Below, in pieces: positions 37,243 to 46,135 of a stretch of DNA of 64,000 nucleotides (positions within the stretch are counted from its first letter, which is position 1; each line of letters opens with the position of its first letter). The stretch is from JANMCE01 sp963791625 (lineage in GTDB: Bacteria > Actinomycetota > Acidimicrobiia > Acidimicrobiales > Ilumatobacteraceae). The stretch lies in the NCBI GenBank assembly GCA_963791625.1, contig CAWBTA010000006.1, positions 1,736,001 to 1,800,000 of the forward strand, given 5' to 3'. The notes below the pieces were generated by a model. The model was not told where the DNA came from. It ran no database searches and worked only from the letters and a program-made list of their open reading frames with translations. The position numbers and the translations under genes were made by a program.

Positions 37243-37467
37243 TCAATTACCGTCCGGTCGCGACAGCCGATACTGCGATTGCATCGCGCTCCATTCCTCG
37301 AACTCAGCCTCGAACTCGAATCCAAGGCGCTCCAACAACCGAACGGATCGCTGGTTGGCTGTCTGCGTCACGGCGATCACCGACGTGCACGAGTCATTGG
37401 ACCATGTCCACGCGAGCAACTCGGTAAGCGCGGCGGTGGCGATTCCTTTGCCCCACGCACGAGGCAC
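37243..37467 (-). pseudogene. GNAT acetyltransferase C-terminal fragment
   Basis: Only the acetyl-CoA-binding half remains: RAWGKGIATAAL (the Q/RxxGxG/A loop) and RSVRLLERLGFEFE. Upstream on the same frame a TGA appears within ten codons. Likely a remnant produced by a rearrangement; it abuts the 5' end of another, oppositely oriented GNAT gene. Confidence 0.65.
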
Positions 37468-37496
37468 GAACTCATAAGACCCTTCCGAACATCAAA

Positions 37497-37892
37497 TTGG
37501 CGTGGCGCGGTTCGTTTACGAATAGCGAGATCCACGCGTTGCACGCCCAAGCCTTCGAGACTCGGCTGCACGACAAAAGCGAATGGGATTGGATAGCTCA
37601 ATGCGAGCGGTACAGCCTCGGCTGGGTCGTCGCTCGTGACGGCGAACGCTTCGTTGGCTTCGTGAACGTCTTGTGGGACGGACTCGTCCACGCGTTTATC
37701 GAAGACGTGATGGTCGGTGCCCAAGCGCGCGGCCGAGGAATTGGCGTAGCACTGGTTCACGCTGCACGAGATGACGCACGCGCTGCAGGTTGCGAATTCC
37801 TGCACGTCGGTTTTGGACAGGACCTGAGATCCTTCTACGTTGACGCGTGTGGCTTCACCCCAACGGCTGGCGGCCTCATGGAGCTTGGCTGA
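37497..37892 (+). CDS. GNAT-family N-acetyltransferase
   Basis: 131 residues of the GCN5-related fold: early strand WRGSFTNSEIHALHAQAF, then VGFVNVLWDGLVHAFIEDVMV and the CoA loop ARGRGIGVALV, ending CGFTPTAGGLMEL. Full family length from the TTG at 37497, although no SD is obvious and the DNA upstream looks rearranged. Substrate unknown. Confidence 0.7.
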   Translation: MAWRGSFTNSEIHALHAQAFETRLHDKSEWDWIAQCERYSLGWVVARDGERFVGFVNVLWDGLVHAFIEDVMVGAQARGRGIGVALVHAARDDARAAGCEFLHVGFGQDLRSFYVDACGFTPTAGGLMELG

Positions 37893-37993
37893 GTTCGGCG
37901 GGTGGCCGTATCACCCGTACCGGCGACGCTGTGGAAAGAGCACGTGCGGGTTTGAACGCGCATTTGCAGGCCACGATCAGCGCACTAGATATC

Positions 37994-38023
37994 CTTCAAT
38001 ATGCTCAACGACATGCCTATAAT
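37994..38023 (+). promoter_or_regulatory. Promoter of the DUF4143 ATPase gene
   Basis: CTTCAA, an 18-nt spacer, and a perfect TATAAT, in a locally AT-rich stretch. It lies 32 bp upstream of the TTG start, which itself has GAAGGGG 8 nt before it. A small GTGC/GCAC palindrome directly after the -10 (38024-38036) could be an operator. Confidence 0.6.
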
Positions 38024-38054
38024 GTGCTTAACGCACTGAGGAAGGGGTGAGCAT

Positions 38055-39305
38055 TTGGATTACCTGCCAAGGGTGGTGGACGAGGAGCTGCGGCAACGGT
38101 TGGCTTCAGCGGGCGCCGTGGTTATTGAAGGTCCCAAGGCTTCGGGAAAGACCGAGACGGCGCTGAATGTCACATCCAGCTCGGCGTTTTTCGATGTCGA
38201 TCTGGCAGTGCGGCAGGCGCTCGCCATTGACCCCTCCCTCGTGCTCGAAGGCGCAACTCCCCGGCTGCTTGACGAATGGCAGGTCGAACCGAGTATCTGG
38301 AATCACGTTCGACGCGCCGTCGACGAACGTCAGCGTCCCGGACAATTCATACTCACCGGTTCATCGGTACCCGTTGACGACAAGAACCGGCACACCGGGG
38401 CAGGGCGATTCTCGTTCCTCCGAATCCGGCCGATGACCCTGTTCGAATCGGGGGACAGCATCGGCACAATTCCATTGGCGGCCGTCATGCGCGGAGAGCC
38501 AGTTCGAAGCGCCGATCCGCTGCTGACGCTCTCCGACCTCGCCGACAGAATCACCATCGGCGGGTGGCCTGCGCAAATCGGATCTAGCATCGCGAACGGT
38601 GCCCAGGCAGCCCGTGACTATCTGAAGCAAACCGCCGAGGTCGACATCACCCGGGTGGCCGGGGGTCGGCGTGACCCGGTCAGAGTCGGGAGACTGCTCC
38701 GCTCGCTTGCCCGAAATATCGCCACCGAGGCTGGGGTGCCCACCCTCGCCGCCGACGCGGGCGGAGCGGACGGCCCACTTGCTCGTAACACCGCTTCTGA
38801 CTATCTCGATGCGCTGGAACGATTGATGATTATCGAGAATCAGCCAGCTTGGGGTCCTCATCTCCGCTCGAAGGCGATCCTCCGATCTGCCGCAAAACGG
38901 CACTTCGTCGACCCCTCCCTCGCGGTTGCCGCTCTGGCCACTTCACCTCAGGGGCTTATGGCTGACCTCAACCTGTTGGGGCTGCTCTTCGAATCGCTCG
39001 TCATCCGGGATCTTCGCGTCTTCGCACAACCGCTCGACGGCACGGTGTTTCACTATCGAGACAGCAACGGACTCGAGGTTGACGCGATCGTCCAACTCGC
39101 CGACGGGCGCTGGGCGGCGTTCGAAGTGAAGCTTGGAAGCGGCATGGTCGAAGCCGGCGCTGCGACGCTCAAGCGTTTCGCTGCCACCATCGACACCGAT
39201 AGAAGCGGTGCGCCGACGATGCTCGCCGTTATAACCGGCAACGGATTCGGCTACATGCGAGACGACGGTGTCGCTGTTATCCCCATCGGTTCCCTGGCCC
39301 CGTAA
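38055..39305 (+). CDS. AAA-type ATPase with DUF4143 domain
   Basis: 416 residues: P-loop GPKASGKTE (about residues 26-34), LLDEWQ Walker-B-like strand, ILTGSS sensor motif, and a C-terminal DUF4143 region with nuclease-fold-like residues (VDAIVQLADGRWAAFEVKLG). These predicted ATPases are sporadically distributed and behave as accessory genes; function unproven. TTG start. The gene lies amid relics (GNAT fragment before, hisA fragment after), which suggests an insertion-prone spot. Confidence 0.8.
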   Translation: MDYLPRVVDEELRQRLASAGAVVIEGPKASGKTETALNVTSSSAFFDVDLAVRQALAIDPSLVLEGATPRLLDEWQVEPSIWNHVRRAVDERQRPGQFILTGSSVPVDDKNRHTGAGRFSFLRIRPMTLFESGDSIGTIPLAAVMRGEPVRSADPLLTLSDLADRITIGGWPAQIGSSIANGAQAARDYLKQTAEVDITRVAGGRRDPVRVGRLLRSLARNIATEAGVPTLAADAGGADGPLARNTASDYLDALERLMIIENQPAWGPHLRSKAILRSAAKRHFVDPSLAVAALATSPQGLMADLNLLGLLFESLVIRDLRVFAQPLDGTVFHYRDSNGLEVDAIVQLADGRWAAFEVKLGSGMVEAGAATLKRFAATIDTDRSGAPTMLAVITGNGFGYMRDDGVAVIPIGSLAP

Positions 39306-39412
39306 TCTGACCAACCCGGTTGAGGTCGGCTGGCTATGCACGCCGTGCTTCTTAGCGCTACTAGCCTCCGATCCGAGGCGAAGGGTGGGCGTCGCTCGGT
39401 TGAGTGCGATCC

Positions 39413-39740
39413 GTGAGCTTCACGTTGTTGCCGGCGGTGGATGTGGCCGACGGGCGGGCTGTGCGGCTTGTCCAGGGTGAGGCCGAATCCGAGACCAGTC
39501 ACGGCACCCCACTCGCCGCGTCGCTTGCGTGGCAGGCCGCGGGCGCAGAGTGGATCCACCTGGTCGACCTTGACGCCGCGCTGGAGCTTGCGCTGTCCAC
39601 CGGCTGTACGCGGGTCATCCTCAGCGGGCGCAAACTTGGAAGGGTCAATCGTCGGGAAGGCGCTCTACGCCGGCCGCTTCACCTTGCCCGAGGCCCTTGA
39701 GGCAATGCGTCAGGTCGAGGTGATGGTGAAGCCGCGCTAA
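39413..39740 (+). pseudogene. hisA/priA isomerase relic with internal deletions
   Basis: The beginning (FTLLPAVDVADGRAVRLVQGE and WIHLVDLDAA) is the N terminus of the PriA/HisA phosphoribosyl isomerase. The next piece (LELALSTGCTRV) comes from the middle of the enzyme. A different frame then gives the C terminus (LEGSIVGKALYAG, FTLPEALEA). About two thirds of the ~240-residue barrel is gone, together with a frameshift, so it cannot be active. No other his gene is nearby. Confidence 0.75.
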
Positions 39741-39806
39741 GGGCTGACTGACGAGTTCGGTCTTCACGGCCGGTAGCAGCCCTTCGCGCAACTCAGAACG
39801 CAAGCG

Positions 39807-39841
39807 CGGTCCGGGCTCTCATCGCAGCGAGGCCCGGACCG
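39807..39841. terminator. GC-rich hairpin downstream of the heme-binding-like gene
   Basis: Perfect 10-bp stem CGGTCCGGGC / GCCCGGACCG around a 15-nt loop, 15 bp past the stop codon of the minus-strand gene. No U-tract; probably a structural or bidirectional terminator. Confidence 0.5.
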
Positions 39842-39856
39842 GTTTCCGCCCGACGT

Positions 39857-40642
39857 TTACTTCTTGGTGATGGTTTCGATACCGGCCTTGGCGCAGGTTT
39901 CATCGAGTTCGCCGCTTGGGGCGCCACCGACCCCGATGGCGCCGATCACTTCCTTGTCGACGCTGATGGGCAGGCCGCCGCGAAGCACGACAAACTTGGG
40001 CATTTGCACAATGCCGGGGTTGGTCTTGGCCGCTTCACCGAGGTCCCCGCTTGCCTGCCTGAACGACGCTGACGCGTAGGCCTTGCCCGTCGCTGAATCG
40101 ACGGAGGCTGGCAAGGCCGCTTCATTCCTCAACAGTGCGATCAGGGCTCCGTCACGACCAACGACCGCCACGGTCACGTTCAGGTTCTTGGCCGTGCACG
40201 CATCGTAGGCCGCCATCGCGGCCGCTTGCGCCGACGACGTTGACAGCGTCCTCACGGTGGCTACCCCGGAAGCCCCGGTGGTCGGAGGTGCTGGCACGGT
40301 CGTAGCTGCACCGCTGGTGGACGGACCCGACGTTGTCGGATCAGAGGTGCTCGGGCCAGAGGTTGATGGCGTCGAGCTGGTCGGCCCGGAGCCCGTCGTT
40401 GAGGGGCCTGAGGTTGATGGCCCCGAAGTCGTCACCCCCGACGACGATGGCGCCGATGAAGCCGGGCCGCTGGTAGAGGGGGCACTGGTGGACGGTCCGC
40501 TATTGGTCGGGGCGACGGAGGTGTTGGCCGACGACGAAGTCGTCCCCGCACTCACCGCCGACGCGAAGTTGTTCGTGAGGGCCACCGTGGCGAGTCCGCC
40601 TATGGCCGCGATGACAGCAAAAGTTCTGGTCTTGCGCGTCAT
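39857..40642 (-). CDS. Secreted GlcG/HbpS-like protein with Ser/Thr/Pro repeat linker
   Basis: 261 residues: signal peptide (about 1-30), a long low-complexity stalk built from GPSTS-type units (about 35-125), and a C-terminal GlcG/HbpS (DUF336) domain with AYDACTAKNLNVTVAVVGRDG and GGLPISV...GAIGVGG. HbpS is an extracellular heme/redox-sensing protein in Streptomyces; relatives bind small cofactors. The stalk probably spans the wall and may be glycosylated. No sensor kinase is adjacent. Confidence 0.8.
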   Translation of the reverse strand: MTRKTRTFAVIAAIGGLATVALTNNFASAVSAGTTSSSANTSVAPTNSGPSTSAPSTSGPASSAPSSSGVTTSGPSTSGPSTTGSGPTSSTPSTSGPSTSDPTTSGPSTSGAATTVPAPPTTGASGVATVRTLSTSSAQAAAMAAYDACTAKNLNVTVAVVGRDGALIALLRNEAALPASVDSATGKAYASASFRQASGDLGEAAKTNPGIVQMPKFVVLRGGLPISVDKEVIGAIGVGGAPSGELDETCAKAGIETITKK

Positions 40643-40934
40643 GGTTACTGTTCTCCTTGGTCTGTTGGGGCATGGAACAAGACCGTTGAAGCAACGCCGA
40701 CCCGGGGCTCACATCGATCTCGATGACACATGGGACAGAGCCTTCGAGAAATGCTGGAAGGCACCAACGTCGATGTTCCGACGCGGCTCTCACCCTTGTC
40801 GAGTGACAACTTCTCGTCAAGGGAGCGCGCTGCGTTTCGAGCGACACACACCGCCCCGAAAACCGGGGAAACCTGTCGAAACTCCACACCAACGGCGGAT
40901 CATGTCAGGGCCGAAATTTCGAGTGTGACATCGG

Positions 40935-42215
40935 TCAGCTGCGGCTGGTCTTCTTCCGTATGCGGCGGCTCCAGGTGATCATGGTGGCCGGCAGGTAGAA
41001 CGCTCGTGCATGGAAATTGACCTCGCTCCACGGGCCGTAGATGAGTGGCCGACGCCAGGCGAAAAGGCGATAGAGCATGAACGCGGCGAGAAGTCCGTGC
41101 ATGGTGGCGACCGACCAGAAATAGCCCTGGTCACCCATGAGCCGCATGGTGGTCGACACGATCAGCGGACCGAACAAGGCACCGGCGCCGTAGACCATGA
41201 CCAACTGCGACGCCACCGCCATCAACTTGTCGGGCGGCGACCAGTCGTTGGTGTATGCCGCCGCCAACGCGTACAGCGGATAACTCAAGGCGCCGAGCAC
41301 AACCATCAACATCGACCCCTTCCAACCCACACCACGGGTGAGAGCCAGGAGCAACGCCACGCCGCCTGCGCCGATCGCCACGAAGAAGGTGACAGCGCGG
41401 CGGTCAACGTCGTCGGATGCTGAGCTGATGGGGATCTGACCCAGCACACCACCGACTAACGGGGCCGTCAGAAAAATGGTGAGCTTGGTGGAAGTCAGCC
41501 CGACGCGAGTGGCATATACCGCAGCCATGCCGAACATGCCGCCGTGGGTCACGCCGATGATCATGGTGGCGAAGAAGCCGCTTGGCACGATGGTGGCCAG
41601 TTCCTTCAATGAGATCGATCCGGGCGCCTGAAACTTCGGAGTACTCGATTCGGACAGCGCAACAGGAACGACCGCGAGCGTCATCAAGATAGTTGCAACT
41701 GCAAACAACGTGATGGTGGCCGGATTTCCGAACCCGAGCAGCACCTGACCGAGACCGAACGCGGCGCTCACCACGATCGAATAGACGGCCAGAAGCCGAC
41801 CACGATTCTCATTGGTTGCAAGGTCATTCAGCCACGACTCGGCCACCACGTACTGCCCGGCAATGCACAGCCCGGTCACGAAACGCATCGACGTCCAGGT
41901 GATCGGATTGGGTGCGAGACCCTGCACCAGGATGGCCGCTGCCGTGAGCGCGGCCAACGCCACGTAGACCCGGATATGACCGACCCGACCTAGCGCGGCG
42001 TAGGCCAGTTTCGATCCGACGAGGAAGCCGGCGTAGTACGACGCACTGATGATGCCGCTGGTAGTCGTGGAAAAGTGCTCCAACTCTGCTCTCACGCCGA
42101 GCAACGAGCCAATGAGCCCCGCTCCGGTCAGCAGCAGTGTCAGTCCCGCGAAGAGCGCCCAGGTGGCCGCGGCGATGCTGTGCACAAGCGGTTCGTCGCT
42201 GTTGTCCACTCTCAC
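40935..42215 (-). CDS. MFS transporter, YcaD-like
   Basis: 426 residues with about twelve transmembrane helices; the ESWLND motif and GASYYAGF-like second helix match the YcaD/MFS_1 branch of uncertain substrate. Divergent from the IclR gene (66-bp gap), so it may be controlled by that regulator and carry choline, betaine or a related compound; this is inference. Confidence 0.8.
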   Translation of the reverse strand: MRVDNSDEPLVHSIAAATWALFAGLTLLLTGAGLIGSLLGVRAELEHFSTTTSGIISASYYAGFLVGSKLAYAALGRVGHIRVYVALAALTAAAILVQGLAPNPITWTSMRFVTGLCIAGQYVVAESWLNDLATNENRGRLLAVYSIVVSAAFGLGQVLLGFGNPATITLFAVATILMTLAVVPVALSESSTPKFQAPGSISLKELATIVPSGFFATMIIGVTHGGMFGMAAVYATRVGLTSTKLTIFLTAPLVGGVLGQIPISSASDDVDRRAVTFFVAIGAGGVALLLALTRGVGWKGSMLMVVLGALSYPLYALAAAYTNDWSPPDKLMAVASQLVMVYGAGALFGPLIVSTTMRLMGDQGYFWSVATMHGLLAAFMLYRLFAWRRPLIYGPWSEVNFHARAFYLPATMITWSRRIRKKTSRS

Positions 42216-42246
42216 CCCTCTCCCCTCAGGATTCCGAGGTGCGGAC

Positions 42247-42264
42247 CCGTATCGTATGATGGAA
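42247..42264 (+). promoter_or_regulatory. iclR promoter with CCGTATCGT motif
   Basis: TATGAT (42255-42260) is a good -10 candidate about 22 bp before the iclR ATG. It overlaps CCGTATCGT, the same nine bases found in the corrinoid-operon promoter (46102-46110), in both cases closely followed by GGAA. Possible shared operator. Confidence 0.45.
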
Positions 42265-42281
42265 CAACGGAGGGAGGTCGC

Positions 42282-43043
42282 ATGTCCAGTGTGCAGTCAA
42301 TCGAACGGGCTTTCGTTGTGCTGCGTTGTCTGGCCAGCGGGCCGGCCGGCGTCACCGAAATCGCCGACCGCATTGGCCTTCCCAAGTCAACCGTTTCACG
42401 CCTGTTGTCCACGTTGGAGGCCATTGGTGCGGTCCAGCAAATCTCCGCCGGCGGGCGATACCGCATCGGCCCGGCCATGGCCGACATCGCTGCGGCAACG
42501 CTGCCGGGAAACAACCTGGTGGCCGCCGCTCGGCCCCATCTCACCGAGCTCATGCAGGAAACGGGCGAAGCCACTGGGTTGTCGATCGTGTCCAATATGG
42601 AGGTCGAGTACATCGATCAGGTCGAGTCACTCAATCCGGTGCAGGTGCGCGACTGGACGGGTGAGCGAGCTCCGATGCACGTCGTTTCGTCGGGCCTGGT
42701 CTTCCTCGCCCATTCCCTCGAACCGCAGATCGACGCGTATCTATCGAAAGCGCTCGTCGCCTGCACGCCCCGCTCGATGACCGACCCGGCCGCGCTACGC
42801 AAGCGACTGGCCGACGTGCGAAAGCAGAACGTGGTGTGGGTGTACGAGGAGTTTCTCGAAGGCATGAACTCCGTTGCGGCACCGGTACGCGATGAGCACG
42901 ACCACGTTGTGGCCGCCATCCACGCACACGGGCCCGCCTATCGCTTCCCTGCCACTGGCAAGGCCGAACACATCGCATCGGAAGTTGCCGCCGTCGCCGA
43001 GCGGGTCAGCCGACGCTTGCGTACCTCGAAAGGAAACGCATGA
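42282..43043 (+). CDS. IclR-family transcriptional regulator
   Basis: 253 residues: winged helix-turn-helix (ERAFVVLRCLASGPAGVTEIADRIGLPKSTV as two blocks, about 6-60) and a C-terminal IclR ligand-binding domain. ATG preceded by GGAGGGAGG. The stop overlaps the GMC oxidoreductase start by 4 bp (ATGA), so it is co-translated with the gene it most likely controls. It may also act on the divergent transporter and on the corrinoid operon. Confidence 0.88.
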   Translation: MSSVQSIERAFVVLRCLASGPAGVTEIADRIGLPKSTVSRLLSTLEAIGAVQQISAGGRYRIGPAMADIAAATLPGNNLVAAARPHLTELMQETGEATGLSIVSNMEVEYIDQVESLNPVQVRDWTGERAPMHVVSSGLVFLAHSLEPQIDAYLSKALVACTPRSMTDPAALRKRLADVRKQNVVWVYEEFLEGMNSVAAPVRDEHDHVVAAIHAHGPAYRFPATGKAEHIASEVAAVAERVSRRLRTSKGNA

Positions 43044-44650
43044 CCACCTACGACTACATCATCGTCGGAGGCGGCTCGGCCGGCTGCGCGCTCGCCAACC
43101 GTTTGAGCGCAGACCCCAAGAACCAAGTGCTCGTACTGGAAGCCGGGCGCAAGGATTCGAAGTGGGACATCTTCATACACATGCCCGCCGCGCTCACGTT
43201 CCCCATCGGCAGCAGGTTTTACGACTGGAAGTACGAGAGCGAACCCGAGCCGTACATGAACGGGCGCCGGATCTATCACGCCCGCGGCAAGGTGCTCGGT
43301 GGTTCCAGCAGCATCAACGGCATGATCTTCCAGCGCGGCAACCCGCTCGACTACGAGCGTTGGGCCGCTGATCCGGGCATGGAGAACTGGGACTATGCCC
43401 ACTGCTTGCCCTACTTCAAGAAAATGGAAACCTGCCTGGCTGGTGGCGATGAGTATCGCGGCACAGACGGGCCGCTTACGCTCGAACGTGGACCGGTATC
43501 CAACCCACTGTTCACTGCGTTCTTCAAGGCCACGCGGCAGGCCGGTTTCGCGTACACCAAGGACGTCAACGGATTCCGCCAGGAAGGGTTCGGTCCGTTC
43601 GATCGGAACCTCACCCGTGGCCGTCGCCTCTCGGCGGCCCGCGCCTATCTGCACCCGGTACTGAAGCGGCCGAACCTCACTCTCATCACTCGTGCAATGG
43701 CGAACAAGATCATCTTCGAAGGCAACAAGGCCGTCGGCGTTTCGTACACGCACCGCAAGAAAGTGATGGAGGTGCGAGGTCGCGAAATCATCCTGTGCGG
43801 CGGAGCGTTCAATTCGCCCCAGCTGCTGCAACTTTCCGGCGTGGGCAACGAAAACGAGTTGAAGCCGCTCGGTGTCGACATGGTGCACCACTTGCCGGGC
43901 GTCGGCGAGCACATGCAGGATCACCTCGAGGTCTACGTGCAGTACGGGTGCAGCCAACCGGTGTCGATGTCGCCCGGGTTGAAGTACCGCAACCGTCCGT
44001 GGATTGGTTTCCAATGGCTGTTCCTGCGCCGCGGACCCGGCGCAACCAACCACTTCGAAGGCGGCGGGTTCGCCCGCAGCAACGCCGATGTCAAGTACCC
44101 CAACCTCATGTTCCATTTCCTACCGATTGCGGTCCGATACGACGGTTCCGCGCCCGAAGGCGAGCACGGCTATCAGGTGCACATCGGCCCGATGTATTCC
44201 GATGCTCGCGGCAGCGTGAAGATCACGTCCACCAATCCACGCGCAAAGCCGGCCTTGCGGTTCAACTACTTGTCGACCGAGCAGGACAAGCGTGAATGGG
44301 TGGAAGCCATCCGGATCGCTCGCCGTATTCTCACCCAGCCAGCGTTCGATGAATTTTCTACCGGCGAACTGTCCCCGGGTCCCTCGGTTGAGACCGACGA
44401 GGAGATCCTGGCCTGGGTCGCCAAGGACGGCGAGACCGCACTACACCCGTCATGCACCTGCCGCATGGGCACCGACGACATGAGCGTCGTCGATCCTTCC
44501 ACCATGCGTGTCCACGGCCTGGAGGGCATCCGCGTGGTTGACGCATCAGTCATGCCATACGTCACCAACGGCAACATCTATGCACCGGTGATGATGCTGG
44601 CCGAAAAGGCCGCCGACATCATTCTCGGCAACGACGCCGCTCGCCCCTGA
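43040..44650 (+). CDS. betA: GMC-family choline-dehydrogenase-like flavoprotein
   Basis: 536 residues. FAD motif YIIVGGGSAGCALANRL, GMC signatures GKVLGGSSSINGM and GGAFNSPQLLQLSGVG, and the active-site pair His in LHPSCTCRMG with a downstream Asn in VTNGNIYAP. Choline dehydrogenases oxidise choline to betaine aldehyde and betaine. Location next to an IclR regulator and betaine-demethylation genes supports that substrate, but GMC enzymes are broad and other alcohols are possible. No betaine-aldehyde dehydrogenase or BetT is in the window. Confidence 0.8.
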   Translation: MTTYDYIIVGGGSAGCALANRLSADPKNQVLVLEAGRKDSKWDIFIHMPAALTFPIGSRFYDWKYESEPEPYMNGRRIYHARGKVLGGSSSINGMIFQRGNPLDYERWAADPGMENWDYAHCLPYFKKMETCLAGGDEYRGTDGPLTLERGPVSNPLFTAFFKATRQAGFAYTKDVNGFRQEGFGPFDRNLTRGRRLSAARAYLHPVLKRPNLTLITRAMANKIIFEGNKAVGVSYTHRKKVMEVRGREIILCGGAFNSPQLLQLSGVGNENELKPLGVDMVHHLPGVGEHMQDHLEVYVQYGCSQPVSMSPGLKYRNRPWIGFQWLFLRRGPGATNHFEGGGFARSNADVKYPNLMFHFLPIAVRYDGSAPEGEHGYQVHIGPMYSDARGSVKITSTNPRAKPALRFNYLSTEQDKREWVEAIRIARRILTQPAFDEFSTGELSPGPSVETDEEILAWVAKDGETALHPSCTCRMGTDDMSVVDPSTMRVHGLEGIRVVDASVMPYVTNGNIYAPVMMLAEKAADIILGNDAARP

Positions 44651-44753
44651 AACCGTCGACTACTACCGCCACACCACCGACGAAGCCACCAACGCGTAGC
44701 CATCGGCGGCTCGCCGACCCATTTCGACTGGGGCCTTCTATCCTTCATGGCTC

Positions 44754-45828
44754 ATGCGGAACCTGACGGCACTTCTTCTTGCGATGGCCTTCGTCACGGG
44801 TTGCGCCGCCACATCATCAAGTCGACAACCACCGCCTCTGACCGCATCGGCCCCAGCGACCGCGGGGCCAACCACGTCCACCTCGCCGGTTTCGCCCACG
44901 ACGGGCACAATGGCCGTGACACAAGCGCCTATTGCGACCACGACGGCACCGAATGCGCCGGCACCCTCAACCGTCACGACGAACGCTCCGCCGCCCAGTG
45001 CGACCACGGTGCTCAGCGCCAGCGTGCCGTCGGCCCTTCTGGCTCGGATGGCCACAGAGCCAGTTGGCTTGGCGAGGCAGGCGCTGGAAGCCGAGACCAC
45101 GGTTCGCAATTCGAACGCCACCGCCGAGGATCGGCGCTCGGCTGGCGAGCAACAGCAATTGGTGTACCGCATCTTGGCTCGACACCAGGACTGGGAGGAA
45201 GCGTTCTTCGCTCAGATTTCGGCCGACGTGGAGCCGTTCGCTCGAAACAATTACAACGCCGCAAAGGCGCCACTCGATCCTGCCTTGTCCAAGCCCGTCC
45301 CACGCAAAGACACGCTTGCCGGCCTGGTCGATTCGTGAAGCCGTGCCGGCGGATCAACTGCTTGCGTTCTATAAAGAGGGTGAAGCGCTCACGGGTATCG
45401 AGTGGGTGTATCTGGCTGCGATCAACATGGTGGAGACGCGGTTCGGCCGCATCGTCGGGCTGTCCACGTCTGATGCGATGGGGCCGATGCAATTCCTACC
45501 GACGACATGGAATGGTTTCTGCGAAGGTGATCCGTGGAACGACCACGACGCCATCATCTGCGCGGCCCGCTATCTCAAACAGCGCGGCGGGCCGGGCAAT
45601 ATGCATCGGGCCATCCAGGGATACAACCCGAACGACATGTACGAAGTCATGGTCACGAGTTACGCCGCCAACCTTCGAGCCGACCCCGAAGTGCTCGTCG
45701 GCTACCACGCCTGGCAGATCTTCCAGCCGACCACCGCCGGAGACATCCGCGTCCCCGTCGGCTTCCGTGCCGACGCACCAATCTCCGCCGCCGACTACCT
45801 CACCGCCCACCCCGGCGACCTCGCCTGA
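44754..45828 (+). CDS. Lytic-transglycosylase-like lipoprotein (one-base insertion near 45318)
   Basis: About 357 residues after removing one extra base near 45318. Lipobox VTGC (Cys17), Thr/Pro-rich linker, a helical region ending in KDTL. The next frame then continues PAWSIREAVPADQLLAFY into the transglycosylase domain with the catalytic-Glu region INMVETRFGRI, then MGPMQFLP and AARYLKQRGG. Cleaves peptidoglycan glycan strands at the cell surface. The linker and catalytic domain in two frames look like one gene with a single extra G. Confidence 0.82.
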
Positions 45829-45863
45829 GGGCGCCCCGGGGCGCTGTTCGCGCAATACACCTG

Positions 45864-45935
45864 TTTCATTCGCGCGTAAGGCGTGTTCTCGGCGCTACGA
45901 GGGCCCCGAGCTGACGTTGTAACGCGCGAATGAAA
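45864..45935. repeat. Inverted-repeat element (CATTCGCGC arms), copy 2
   Basis: Perfect 14-bp arms TTTCATTCGCGCGT and ACGCGCGAATGAAA around a 44-nt spacer. Shares its arm core with 22060-22122, and both spacers contain a GAGAACA (or its complement) next to one arm. Confidence 0.7.
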
Positions 45936-46081
45936 GCAGCCATGTGAGCGAACGCCTCGTTGGCCCATCGATCCGTCCGTTCAAACAAAGCCCAAAGTTG
46001 TTAGAAATCGTCAGCCGCTGCCGACAGAAACAACAGGACGAGACACTCGTAGACAGCGTGTGGCGTTAGCCGGTACACTTG

Positions 46082-46114
46082 TTCCACATTGCGGGTTTAT
46101 TCCGTATCGTGGAA
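46082..46114 (+). promoter_or_regulatory. Corrinoid-operon promoter with operator-like inverted repeat
   Basis: TTCCAC, a 17-nt spacer and TATCGT make a plausible -35/-10. The same TTCCAC forms an inverted repeat with GTGGAA just after the -10. CCGTATCGT at 46102 is shared with the iclR upstream region. About 25 bp remain to the ATG, which has AGGGGA upstream. Confidence 0.5.
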
Positions 46115-46135
46115 AACCGACCACAGGGGACATCG

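Larger units (their letters stand above)
45829..46135. other. 307-bp gene-free region before the corrinoid operon
   Basis: Holds the second CATTCGCGC inverted-repeat element (45864-45935) and, at its end, the promoter of the corrinoid operon. Between about 45936 and 46080 no ORF or structure was recognised. Confidence 0.6.

Noticed and set aside
37847..38050. 67-residue ORF before the DUF4143 gene as an antitoxin
   Set aside because: Its first half is another frame of the GNAT gene, the rest covers the promoter, and there is no antitoxin motif.
40643..40934. 80-residue minus ORF upstream of the GlcG/HbpS-like gene
   Set aside because: No homology, signal or SD; the 292-bp gap most likely holds the promoter of the secreted protein. 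Nothing else was recognised there.
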